The notes under the pieces were generated by a model. The model was not told where the DNA came from. It ran no database searches and worked only from the letters and a program-made list of their open reading frames with translations. 64,000 nt of DNA from Diphasiastrum complanatum (Eukaryota > Streptophyta > Lycopodiopsida > Lycopodiales > Lycopodiaceae). The DNA lies in NCBI GenBank assembly GCA_029204225.1, contig CM055113.1, forward strand, positions 34,439,473 to 34,503,472. The letters run 5' to 3'. Position numbers and translations under genes: made by a program. The first letter of the stretch is position 1. The number at the start of each line of letters is the position of its first letter. Positions 33,811 through 44,982 of the stretch are shown here, in pieces.

Positions 33811-34685
33811 TTGAAGCGATTTGGAAGAATGGCTGATTCAGATAATGAACCTGAGAAATCTGATTCTCCATTTGTTGTTCCAAAAGTTATTGTCAGAAGA
33901 TCACCTCGTTTAGAGTTGCCAAAGTATAATGGGCTATCTGGTCCAAGTAGATTTATATTACAAGCTTCAAATTGGACAATAGAGTTTCATGTTCATACTA
34001 ATGCATCAAAATATGTCATTGGATCAGTTTGACGCAACCAAGAGAATAAAAGAAGAATTATTTTATCAGATTTGCTAGTCAACAATTTAGTAATTCTGAA
34101 AAGAATTATTCGACCACGGAACGGGAAGCGTTGGCTATGGTATTTTCAGTAAAGAAATTTGACATTATTTTATGGCAACACACTTCACATTTTATACTAA
34201 CCATCAGCCTTTACTTTATTTAGTCAACAAGACATGCAATACGAGACGCATTGCACGATGGTTACTATTGCTATCTGAATTTGGTTTTCTAGTTGTGGTT
34301 CGGAAGGGTAAACAACATTATCTTGTCAATCATGTCTCAAGAATACAAATGACACCAGTTAATACTGAAGTGGATGATAAATTGCCATATGTTGTATTAT
34401 TTTATGTTGAAGGAGTATCTGAATGGGTAGCCGATATTGTTGAATATTTGATGTTAGGCCAACCTGACAAATTTATTGCTAAAGCACAATGTTATTAATT
34501 GATTGCAGGCCAAGTATCGTCATGGAATGGGTGATATTATGAGAAGATGTGTTTTGCCACATGAAGTGGCTGATATAATCATGTTTTCTCATGATGGGAT
34601 GGGAGGAGGACACTTTTCATCTGATATCATTGTTCAAAAGGTCTTACAATCTAGTTATGTCAAATATTGTAAATTATATACATAG
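33811..34685 (+). pseudogene. Ty3/gypsy remnant with gag fused to RNase H and integrase zinc finger
   Basis: The frame opens with a gag-type stretch (RRSPRLELPKYNGLSGPSRF) and passes near 33960 directly into RNase H (FHVHTNASKYVIGS), then EKNYSTTEREALAMVFSVKK-type sequence in another frame, THFTFYTNHQPLLYLVNK, ARWLLLLSEFGF and, from 34503, RRCVLPHEVADII with HDGMGGGHFSSD, the integrase zinc-binding start. Protease and reverse transcriptase are missing, so an internal deletion joined gag to RNase H. Several stops are present. A related gypsy copy runs on the minus strand at 46.8-49.2 kb. Confidence 0.85.
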
Positions 34686-35290
34686 TGGGTTCCCGCACGT
34701 GTGAGGCCATGGAATCACGTCTAAAGAATAGGGCAATGGAATTTGGTAGTGATTCCTACTTTATAGGATCTAATCCTAGATTTGTGGTGGAGATTGACCA
34801 ACTAGCCACCTACTTGGCATGACTCTTGGAATGAGGCTAGGTTGGCAAATTAGGGCAAGAAAGCCAAGTTAATTTCCTTACTACATGCTGGAAATTCACC
34901 TAACTTTACAAGAGAAGAGGCTTTTGTATGTAGGAGACTCTCCGTAGTGAACACTTAGAAATTTTTTGAGGTCTCATTGGCAATCTCGAGCTACTCTACA
35001 TTGTGTATTGAGTTTTTGTGATCCAAATGCAATCAAAGTGATTTATACTTCATTCTCTATTTGCAATCCCTACTACAGCATGTGGTTCACATGCGTGAAC
35101 TCGGATTTCATCATTTGATCAATGCTTTATGATTGTTCTTGATTGTTAAGTGTCAAATTTTTTATTCTATATCAATTTATTGTCTAGTTTTTGCAATAGA
35201 TTGATTAACAAACACCCAACCATTCTTTTGGATTTTGTGTAGATCCGTTTAGGGTCCTAAAGTACTATACTTTCACATGGTATCCGAGCC
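34686..35290 (+). mobile_element. Copia-type LTR 3' end and primer-binding site
   Basis: The end TTTCACA (35271-35277) is followed immediately by TGGTATCCGAGCC (35278-35290), a plant initiator-tRNA-Met primer site with one change. The same LTR end TTTCACA closes the copia LTR at 44100. The LTR start is not found; the left part may be truncated near the gypsy remnant. Confidence 0.7.
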
Positions 35291-35354
35291 AAGTACAAGA
35301 GGCTATTGATTGATCAAATACAAATCCATTTCTAGCAAGTTTTAAAAACTATAA

Positions 35355-35546
35355 ATGAGATGGCGAGTTTTCTCCTTGGGGAACAGAGTTACGGCAGATG
35401 CGGTGTCCGCAATACAAGAGTCTGCGGAAATGTACCTAACGCAGCTCTTTAAGGACTCATTTTTGTGTGCAGTGCACGGGAAGAGAGTCACAATACTCCC
35501 GAAGGATCTCCACCTAGCTAGAAGGCTAAGGAGAGAGCGGAATTAA
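35355..35546 (+). pseudogene. Histone H3-like C-terminal exon
   Basis: From about 35385 the frame reads VTADAVSAIQESAEMYLTQL, then FKDSFLCAVHGKRV and TILPKDLHLARRLRRERN before TAA. This covers helix 2 to the C-terminus of the histone H3 fold and ends where H3 ends. AACAG just before AGAGTTACGG could be a splice acceptor, so this may be the last exon of an H3-variant gene. Residues differ from canonical plant H3 (DSFLCAVHGK versus DTNLCAIHAK), and the MRKDFELARRLGG type end of plant CENH3 is absent. No upstream H3 exon was found. It begins about 90 bp after a copia primer site, so capture by a retroelement is possible. Confidence 0.75.
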
Positions 35547-35808
35547 AAATATCATGTACATGATTTTATTTATAATATACTGAAGATTTGGTGTCAAGTA
35601 TCTTGCAGAATTTCAGGTTGTGTGAACGCAAATTGTTGTGATTGAGTTTGATATCTGATTTCAGTACTGTTTATGTGAATGCAGTCATTTGAAAATTTTA
35701 GTATCATCTATGTGAATGCAGTGATTTAAAATTTTCAGTACTATGGAAATGGTAGTTTCTTTAACCATGTTGTAGATAAGACAGGTTTCCATGTCGTGGC
35801 ATGGAAAT

Positions 35809-35873
35809 CACGCCAAGGCGCGACCAGGGCCCGTTTGACCAGGTCAAACGGGCCCTGGTCGCGCCCTGGCGTG
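35809..35873. repeat. Near-perfect hairpin, 32-bp arms, 1-nt loop
   Basis: Left arm 35809-35840 and right arm 35842-35873 are reverse complements with one mismatch (the CACGCCAAGG side versus CCCTGGCGTG). Weaker pairing extends outward by about 15 bp. It is GC-rich in AT-rich surroundings, with no open frame. It could be a foldback element or a small-RNA precursor. Confidence 0.9.
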
Positions 35874-36014
35874 AAAATCATGTCACGTAAAAAAAGGAGG
35901 AGAAATCTTTATCAAAAGAAAAAAATTAAATTCTAAATTCAATAAATAAGCACATCATATAATGACAACAGATAATTAGGAGAGTCCACAAGAAAAAAAG
36001 GACAAAATCTTTAT

Positions 36015-36491
36015 TCACATTTGATCCATTTCCTTCAGAGAGGACTTCAGCTTCTTTGATCGCTTCTCTAATGACAGTATTGGTTCTAACATTTCTAATG
36101 CTAATTTAGAAGCATCTCCATCATCCTCATAAGGGCCAATTAAACCCGAGAGAATGAGCCGGGTCTCGAATCCAGGGCAGAAATCATTCAAAACAGCTTT
36201 TCGGAGGACACAGTAAGCCTTTGGCGCTGACGGTGACAAGTCCAGCTCACCAATGTGCTTGGAGAGTGCTTTGCATTTAAGAAGCTATGTCTGTCCATCT
36301 GGGCTATACTTGTTGTTGAAGCAGAAAATAAAGTTGTTGGGCAAGTTCCCAATGTAGTGGGCCATAGACCTGTCCAGAGTTCCTGCTTCAACTTTCTCCC
36401 GAGAGCCACCCCTTTGCATTGCAAATGCATCAAGCTCCACTGCATCCTGCATTTGGTTCAAATTATTGCAAAATGAGTATAATGAAGACAA
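36015..36491 (-). pseudogene. Fragment of an unidentified plant gene
   Basis: A minus-strand frame from about 36450 to TGA near 36017 reads DAFAMQRGGSREKVEAGTLD, AHYIGNLPNNFIFCFNNKYS, a TAG after PDGQT, then LLKCKALSKHIGELDLSPSA, FETRLILSGLIGPYEDDGDA and KRSKKLKSSLKEMDQM. Apart from the one TAG at about 36288 it stays open for about 145 codons and has conserved-looking composition. I do not recognise the family. It may be an unprocessed fragment or an exon with a point stop. Confidence 0.5.
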
Positions 36492-36704
36492 ACAAACATA
36501 ACAAACAAACGCAAGTTGAATTGTTGGGTCAGACTTGCTTCGGTGCCTTCATCAATGTCTTCAGGTGCCTTGTTTGTAGATCTGTGTTCAGGTTTATCAG
36601 TTAGGTTTGCTCAAAGGGCGCTGTTAATATAGGAGGCAATTTAGGATTTGGTTAGGGTAGAGTCAGATGATGCGGTTAGGGGGTTTGGACGTGGTTCAGA
36701 TTCC

Positions 36705-36810
36705 GTGGGAAGGAAAGACCCGGTCGAGAACATGCTCTCAGACTCGGTCGAGATGGCTTCCTCAGACCCGGTCGAGAGTGCGTCCTCAGTTGAGATACCG
36801 GGCAAAATGG
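36705..36810 (+). repeat. Short tandem repeat, ~27-bp CAGACCCGGTCGAGA unit
   Basis: Four units (AAGACCCGGTCGAGAAC, CAGACTCGGTCGAGATG, CAGACCCGGTCGAGAGT, and a decayed CAGTTGAGATACC) lie in a small open frame giving DPVE- and DSVE-type repeats. Confidence 0.8.
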
Positions 36811-37078
36811 AATTCAAATTCATGATATCATGAGTTTCGTTATTTTTTTGATTTTCTTGAAACTGCTCAAAAAAATGTCAGGATTTGATGTTTTGAGGAT
36901 TTTCATTGGAAGACAGATCAGACCAGAGCAGAGACTATGGATCGTTAGAATGCCCATGAGGAATAGAAAACTGTTCTCAAAGGGTTTTGCAAGATGAGCA
37001 AGTAAATATAAAAACAGAGATAGTGGCAATTATGACAAGTGAAAGAACAATGGCAATGGCCAAATGTTTATGGATTAT

Positions 37079-37624
37079 CCTCAACCTCAGATGCTCTGCT
37101 ATGCAGCCTAGCTTCTGAGCCTAAGAAGAATATAAATACTAACTTCATTTTCCTTTTCAAACATACACAGGTCTGACTGCACACAGATTCAGATTTGCAT
37201 GTCTATGGACGCAAATGTTGTAGTATAATCATCCAGCCTGTCAGAGGATGACTGCAGGGTCTCGACACTTTGTTGTTTATGATTGTGCACTTGCCAATGG
37301 ATCAAACCTAAACTACAAGGCAAGCCACGATGAGCAAAAACAACAATTGCAATGCAGCACAGCCGCTCATCTTCTTGATCCTAGGAGCTAAAACCAAATT
37401 CAAGAAAGCTAAGTTACTTGCAAAAACAGAAACTACACTAAACATGATTGAAAAACAGAACCAAGAAACGTGAAACCTAACTAAATGGACAGCTTCTTGA
37501 AATCTAAAAACTAAACTAGCATGCATGCAAGAACAAGCAAGAAACTAAACTAACTAGACTAGACAACATTTTAGAAGTCCAAGAATCAAGAAACACGCAT
37601 TTCTTGATTCTTGGACATCCCAAG
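37079..37624 (-). repeat. Right copy of the ~0.55-kb inverted repeat (partner 15710-16282)
   Basis: Reverse complement of the left copy with scattered differences. It contains a longer version of the same hairpin (17-bp arms, GTCCAAGAATCAAGAAA and its complement, about 37578-37617) and, on the plus strand, the same short frame (GSRHFVVYDCALANGSNLNY). Confidence 0.85.
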
Positions 37625-39749
37625 ATCTACGCCACAAATCCAGTCTATTTAGTTTACCTGAATGCTGATTCCTACATTAATCCACAAGAAAACATGAAAT
37701 CTAATCCACTCTATGAAAGCAAGGGAACTATTCCACTCTAAGATCCAGAATCACACACAAAGGAGATGGAGGGGCAAGATCATTAATGCATCACTCAAGA
37801 AACGAAAATGAACAAGGGGCTCAAGAATGCATCAAAACTCATGGAAGATCTTCTCATTTCAGCACGGAGTAGATACATTTACAAAAGCCTCCTTCTACAA
37901 AGGGGAAGTCTCTTAAATAAGCAAGAGAGCTCCTTAGGTGGCATCCTAGTGGCATTTCTACATTACACAAATTACAAGTGAAAATATGCTCTTCACTAGA
38001 TGTCACCATCAAAAGGTGGCTCACTCTACTTTTCTAAGAGGGGCCTACTTGCATTTATTACCTTGCCTAGAAATACTAGTTCCTACATGGTCATTTCATC
38101 TTTCAGGATTCACCATGAGGCTTACACAGTTTCTACTTGACAGTATTAACTAGTGTTCCTCGGCTCTCAATCTTCGTTCATCTCATCTTCTCAGAGATCT
38201 CCTCAGTCTAAGGTGAGAGGTGCTCTTGGGAGCTCTTGAAAGGGGATGGATGGATTTTATAGTCGCGAGACTGTCACGACAACCATGATCCTCTTGCGAC
38301 TTGGATGGATTCAGATGCGATTGCTGGACACTGCTAGCTGAATCACTCCTACAGTACTCCAGAATGTAGTTAGGCACTGCTGATCTACGTTTATAAAATT
38401 AATGCAGCATTCAACATAGTTTCAACCAAGGTGCAAAATTCAAATGAACTAGGAAAAACTCAGACACATGATTAACAGCAGACGCATTCGCATTCGAGAT
38501 CAGACACAACAAGGAAAATCATCTATATGGATCTTTCTCTGATTTCTTCAAGCACTGCATGCAAATCCACATAGTGCGTTGGCACGAGAGTCCTGATCAT
38601 AGAACTCGTCTCGCACGCAGGCGGACTTGTTGTCTGTATTTTGTCTTGATTGCTTACTAGCATCATGCTACTACACTACATTGTATGTGCATTCTATCAT
38701 CTCTGCTATTCTGTATGTCAAGTATCATCCAGTAATTATAGTCGCTCTATGTAAGTCTAAGATTAGAGTGATTAAGCATCTACAACTGACGTCATGCCAT
38801 CAGATCATATATCTGTACTTTTGGGTACTTGCGTGATCTTTGCTGGTACTTTGTGGAGCATGGAGGGCAGGAGAAGGTTTTGTTTCCGTCGTTGGTTTTC
38901 TTTCCATCATTGGTTTCGTTTCCATCGTTGGTTTCGTTTTGGTCGTTTGCCTTCTCTCGTACTGGACCGCAAAATATTATCGTGCCAGATCGCAAAAGAT
39001 TCTCGTTTGTGAATCTTTCGTGTTCGCGAACCGTTCGTCTTCATCTCCTTTGAATTTCGTGTTCGCAAACATCTTCGTCAGGATGAGGGTTGAAAGCTAG
39101 CAAGGCTTTGTAGTTAAAAATATTTTGTTTCTTTAGCATCTTGAGGATTCGTCAGAATCAGCCAACAATGGTTGAGATTGTGCACGTGAAAGTAGATGTT
39201 GGCCATAAGATCCTAAAGAACCAATGGGATTGGCTTGAAGGGTGCCTTGAAAAAGCCTTAAGGAATTGAAGGGTTTTTTACAATTCAACTTCTTTAAAAA
39301 ATTTCAATGTGAAATTGGAGTTGGGTCCCAAATTCACGAAGTTTGAAGTTATTTCATTGTAAAGAAATAGTGCATTTTCTATGAGGGCACATATCTTTTG
39401 GGTCTTTTCTCCATTTAGGACCGTCCAAAAGCCAAAATCCTCCAAATTAAAGGCAGAAAAGGACCGTACCCTGCAAGTATGGTACCTGAAAACAGAGAGA
39501 TTGCCGCAAAGAAAGTGTTTGGAGTGCGCCAAAAGTCTTTTCACCATTCCAGTGGGCAAGTAGTTGGGAGTTGGTGACAAAGGGCATTTCGGAAGACGAC
39601 ACCGATTTGGCTTCCGATTTGGTGAAAAAGCGGCGGGAGGTCCTGAAACGTTTTCGGTCAGACCTTAAAGTTGACTTTTAGAAGTCTAAATTGCTCTATA
39701 AGCTTGTCATTGGGCCTCATTAAAGCGCTATAGGAGCAATTTTTGTGAA
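37625..39749. other. No gene recognised
   Basis: Contains a small tandem repeat (GGTTTCGTTTCCATCGTT-like, about 38877-38945) and a basic minus-strand frame at 38183-38377 with no family. No LTR or primer site for the downstream copia element was found, so its 5' end is missing or unrecognised. Confidence 0.45.
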
Positions 39750-42700
39750 ATGGCAGGATTGGGAGAATCCGTGCTTGGAGAAGCTAGTAGATTGGACGGG
39801 GTATTTAATTATAGCATTTGGAAATTCAAAATGAAAAGTATTTTCATGGAAAAGGAGTTGCGAGACATTGTCATTGGGGTGGAACAACGACCAACTACAA
39901 CTCCAACCGATATTCGTGCATTTGACAAAAGGGCGCAGAAGGCCTTATCCTTGATAAACTTGTTAGTGAAGGATCATGTCATTGCCCACATTAGTGAAGC
40001 TGTATCAGCAAGAGGCGCTTGGGATGCACTTAAAACATAGTTTTAAACGACAAACCCCTCTCGACTGATGTTTTTGAGGACCAAACTCATAAGTGTTCGC
40101 ATGGAGGAGAATGAGGGCATAGGGTCCTATTTCACACGAATAAAAGAGTTACGAGACCAGTTGACAGCTATTGGAGAGCAATAAGAGATGTTGAGCTGGT
40201 CCACAGCTATAAATGGCCTAACTAAAAATTTCCAGATGTTTGCAAGTGGCATTGCTTCGAGGGAGAGACTACCAACATCTGAAAATCTTCATGGCATCAT
40301 CCTACAGGAGGAACAAAGGCGTGAAGTGGTAAAAACTCGACTTCCCGCATTGGAAGATCAAGCAATGCTAGCCAAAGGGAAGCATAAATACAAGAAGCAA
40401 TCCAAGAAGTCGAATGTGGAGGATGACAATCAAGGATCCACATCAGGCAAGAAGAAGAAAGGCAACTGTTTCTATCGCTAAAAGCCTGGACATTGGACAA
40501 GAGATTGTTGCAATAAGAAGGTAGATATTAAGAGGGGCAAAGTAAAGCAGTTCACCAATTTTGTCGAAGAAGAGAATGACAGTGATAACGAAGATCAAGG
40601 CACGACATTTGCGACAGCATTAGCATCGCAATATTCCATTGATCATACACATTGGTACGTGGACTCATGAGCAACGAGACACACGATTGGCAACAAATCA
40701 TGGTTTAAAAACCTAGAGCTTACTGATGATGGAGATAGAGTTGCATAGGCGAACGACGACGAGTGCCAAATCCATGGAGTTGGTGTAGTGCCTATTCAAG
40801 TTTCTGATAGACATGTGAAGGTAATTGAAAATGTGTTGTATGTTCCTGGCCTTCAGCAGAGTCATTATCTGTTGGTACAATGACAGATCATAAGTTGAAG
40901 GTGGAGTTCAACGACAAGAAATGCCAGATCAAGGATGTGAAACGGGGTTTCAAGGTGATTGCTGATGGCTTTAGGGATAAAACTTGTGGTTTGTACAAGT
41001 TAAATGCTATTGTTACGATATGCAATGTGTTAGCATCTACATCTATATCCCAAAGTGATTTATGGCATAGACATATGGGGCATTTGAACTTCAAGAGCTT
41101 GAGGCTACTTCGTAAGCTCAAGATGGTAACATGTCTACCTAGTTTGGATGACAAGGAAGAGCCCATTTGCAAGGAGCGTGTGCTAGGCAAGTTTTTTTTT
41201 TGGGGAGAAGCTATTTTATGTGCAAACTTTCTATGTAAGGACTCACACCTTTTGAAGCATTGTATGGCAAAAAACCAAATCTTAGTGATTTGAATTTTTT
41301 TGGTTCTACGTATTATGTACACATTCCTTTAGAAGTAAGGAAGAAGGAAGATGCTACCTCATTCAAAGGCATCTTTGTTGGTTATAGTGAAAATAGTAAA
41401 GCTTATAGGATATTTGATCCTATTGCCAAGAAAGTAGTTGTAAGTAAAAATGTACTTTTTGATGAATCTCTCAATGTCAAAGAGAAGGAACTTTCCAACA
41501 ACTCTCATCTTGTCAATGATCATGCAATGGTCGAGGAGGAGCTTCAAGGAATTGAAAACCAAGAGGATCTTGCTCAAGGCCCAAAGGAGCCAAGAAGGTC
41601 AACAAGGATGAGGGCCGAGCCATCAAGGCACTTACATTGACAAAGTGAAGCAAAGGAAAGATTTTCAACTACACACCTCTTATTCTTTCTTGACTACTAT
41701 GCTTGAAGAATCAACTTGTTTTGAAAAAGCAATTAAGTCTCAAAGTTGGAAGAATGCTATGCAAGTTGAGTTTGATGCTTTGTTGGAAAATCAAACTTGG
41801 AATCTTGTTGATTATCTCATGGAAAGAAGCCTCTTACTTGTAAATGGATATATAGATTGAAGTATAATCAAGATGTTTCTATTCATAATATAAGGCTAGA
41901 CTTGTAGCAAAAGGATTTTTGCAAGTCAAAGGCATAGATTATGATGAAACATTTGCTCCTCTTGTTACCATTAGATTGATCATATGTCTTGCTACTTCTT
42001 TCAAATGGGAGCTCTTTCAACTTGATGTGACAAATGCTTTCTTGAATGGATTTTTGGAAGAATAAATTTACATGTGACAACCCGAGGGATTCATCAAAGA
42101 TGGAGACAAAATGTGTTTTTTGAAGAAGAGTCTTTATGGACTCAAGCAAGAACCTAGAGCATGGTACTCTAGGTTGCACTCTTACCTTATTTCCATTGGA
42201 TTTTTAGTAAGTTCTTATGAACCATCATTGTACTAGAAATGTAATGATGGGAAGATCATTATTTTGGTTTTATATGTTGATGATATAATTCTCACGGGAA
42301 ATGATCTTGATGGCGTTAGAGATGTAAAAATTTATTTCCTTGTCTAGTGAATTTAAGATGGTAGATCTAGGACTTCTAAAAGTTATACTTGGGATAGAAG
42401 TCACTATAAGTAATGATTTTACTTTCATATGTCAATCTAAGTATGCTAGATCCATCTTAGAAAATCTTGGCGTGAAAGATTGTAAAGGAGTTAAAACTCC
42501 CATGGAGCTAAGTGTAAAAGTTTCTAAGGAAAGTGATGCATCCTTTGATGACATCACTACCTATAGAAAGCTAATTGGCTCTTTGATCTATTTGACCATC
42601 ACTAGACTAGATCTTAGCTTTTGTGTTAGCAAATTGAGTCAATACATGCAAAGTCCACTAATATGTCATTGGAAAAGTGCCAAAAGAGTATTAAGATACA

Positions 42701-43256
42701 TCTCAGCTATAAGGAACTTTGGCATTGTTTATCAAGGGACTAATATTTGTTTGAGAGCATACTCGAACTCAAATTTTGTAGGTGACAAAGTGGATAGAAT
42801 ATTTGCAAGTGTCTTTGCTACATTCTTATGTGGAGGAGTTATATCTTGCCTTTCCCAAAAGCAAAATACCATCTCTCTTTCATCAACTGAATCCAAGTAC
42901 AAAGCTATGACAACAACAACAAAGGATATCCTATGGCTAAGAAGACTTTTGGAGGAGCTTCATGTGATCAAGGCTAAAGACATTCCATGTCTTTATTGTG
43001 ACAATTAAGCAGCCCAACAACTTGCCAACAATCCAATCTTCCATGCTCGAACCAAGCACATCAAAATTTCACATCATTTTTTTGAGGGAGAAAGTGCAAA
43101 CAAAGGAGGTCAGCTCAACAATGTTTCATCATTAGATTGTATTGCTAATATACTTACCAAGTAATTGCCAAAAGATCCATTTGTGAAGTTAAGATTAGCA
43201 CTTTGAGTTGTAGATAGATGCATGTTAGATTTACCAAGCTAGATTTTGAGGAGGAG
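39750..43256 (+). pseudogene. Ty1/copia element body, gag to RNase H, decayed
   Basis: Gag opens at 39750 (LDGVFNYSIWKFKMKSIF), with a broken zinc knuckle near 40470 (NCFYR, stop, KPGHWTRDCC). Protease residues WYVDS with a stop lie near 40660. The GAG-pre-integrase block (SDLWHRHMGHLNFKSLRLL) is at about 41050. Most of the integrase core is deleted near 41190 at a T-run, and the remnant resumes with ANFLC. GIFVGYSENSKAYRIFD follows, then RT ([45 protein letters not shown]) and RNase H (LSSTESKYKAM, CDN) to a polypurine GAGGAGGAG at 43256. Many stops make it inactive. Confidence 0.92.
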
Positions 43257-44100
43257 TGTGAAATTGTCAAAATCTTGTTTGATCTAGGACAAATCTATGT
43301 ACATATCATCGTTACACATGTGTGGAGCCTTTTCCCACTTGTGAAATAAATGCACATATCATTTAGATTATTCATATAGGTTGTACATACCATTTGGTTT
43401 GAGATCTAGTGGCTAAAATGGCCAAAATCTAGTTTTCTAGCTATATGCCACTTGCCATCATTTTATTGGTAGGAAATGCTACACCATGAGATTATGAGGG
43501 ATCTCCCATATGTAGAGGACTGCTCACATTTGTGGCATTTTAGTAGCATGCGAGTTTGTACTTGTAGAACATAGTTATCTAAGTTCCTATAAGTTAGGGA
43601 AATTACTCAAAATCAAGGAGGTGACTTCAATCAAGGAAGTCATGGACCATGTGCCAGGTTTCATGTGATTGATGAATCCTTTGATGACTAGGCACTCACA
43701 CACATGCCAAATCAGCTAAGTCAGTAGTAGCTCAAGCTACCTCTTGTGTATATATAGAACCTCACTTGACCATAATCAACAAGCAAGTGAAATTTTGGTT
43801 TTGGAGCACATCTTGAGTAATTTAACCATTTGTATTGTGATTTTATGGTTCTATTGCATTCTAATCTTAGTGTACTTCATTCTCTGCTGGCAGGCCGTAT
43901 ATGGACATGTTTTCACACGTAAATTCCTTTTGCCATAGTTTGATCTTTGTTGATTGTTCTTGTTAGATTTGTCGATGTAAAATTGACCTAATGAGCTCTA
44001 ATTTTGTGTAGATTGGTAGATCAATTGAATCCAAAACCCAATCTCTCTTGTGAATATGATTTCGATCCATTCTTGGTCATTAATTTTTTGAAATTTCACA
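43257..44100 (+). mobile_element. Copia 3' LTR, 844 bp
   Basis: It starts TGTGAAA right after the polypurine tract and ends TTTCACA at 44100, the exact inverted end. A TATA-like GTATATATAG is at about 43748. The same ends occur at 20935 (start) and 35277 (end), so one copia family left at least three pieces in this window. Confidence 0.75.
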
Positions 44101-44982
44101 GGTCAACCCAAGTCATCTAACAAAAACAATCTGTCCAATCATTACGAAGATGGTCGAGGCCAGCCGCACAGATTGGGAGCATAAACTGTTGGAAGTATTT
44201 CTAGTTTATGTGGTGGCTAGATCTACTCATGGATGTAGTATAGTGATGGAGAGGATCGTCTATTTTTTAAGATCTACAATCTTTACAACAAAATAAAAAC
44301 ATAAACAGACAAGGAGCACCAAGGCTTCCCAACTGGTGCTTGGAATAAAACGGTGTGGCTAAGGCAATATCCAACTAGCCAATACTTGGAAAATAACTAA
44401 GACTCTGCTAAGACTTTCCCAACTAGCAAAGGTGAACAAAAATAGCAAGATCTTTGTAAGGCTTCCCAACTAGCAAGATCATTAACTAAATCCTATCTAA
44501 CACCCAAAGGGAGATGAATAAAAGATTGCAGCTAATTAAGCAATAAGAAAAATAGAAACATGCCACAATAAATCCAATGAAAAGGAGTCAAGAGGAGGCC
44601 CAAGCACCTTCCCTCAAGTTATGCACCTTCCCAAAGGGAACACAATGGAAATGCAAGATAATAACAAGAAGTACCTTGGTGGCAAGAAACGGTTTTCACC
44701 GCGCTATTGGATAATAATATGGATTGGTGCACATATAGGCGGGTGCTTCGAGATATGGTGCCACGGAGGTTTTGCTCTATAAAAATAGGTGATGGCGCCA
44801 GGCTGGTTGTGGATCTAGGAGCTTGACTGCTTCCTTATGAGTTTTGCAATGGTCGAGGTTTGGCAGAACGTAGCCGCCTCACTCCTTAGTAGTCGGATAC
44901 TTCTTGACAAACTTTGAAGAGACTAACATGTCCTCGTTAGGTGCATTAGGCGTGATCCTGTGCCTTATTGTGGGTGCTTCAG
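44101..44982. other. No gene seen
   Basis: Contains a recurring CCCAACTAGCAA motif (about 44345-44475). It may be LTR material of the minus-strand gypsy element, but no borders are visible. Confidence 0.4.
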
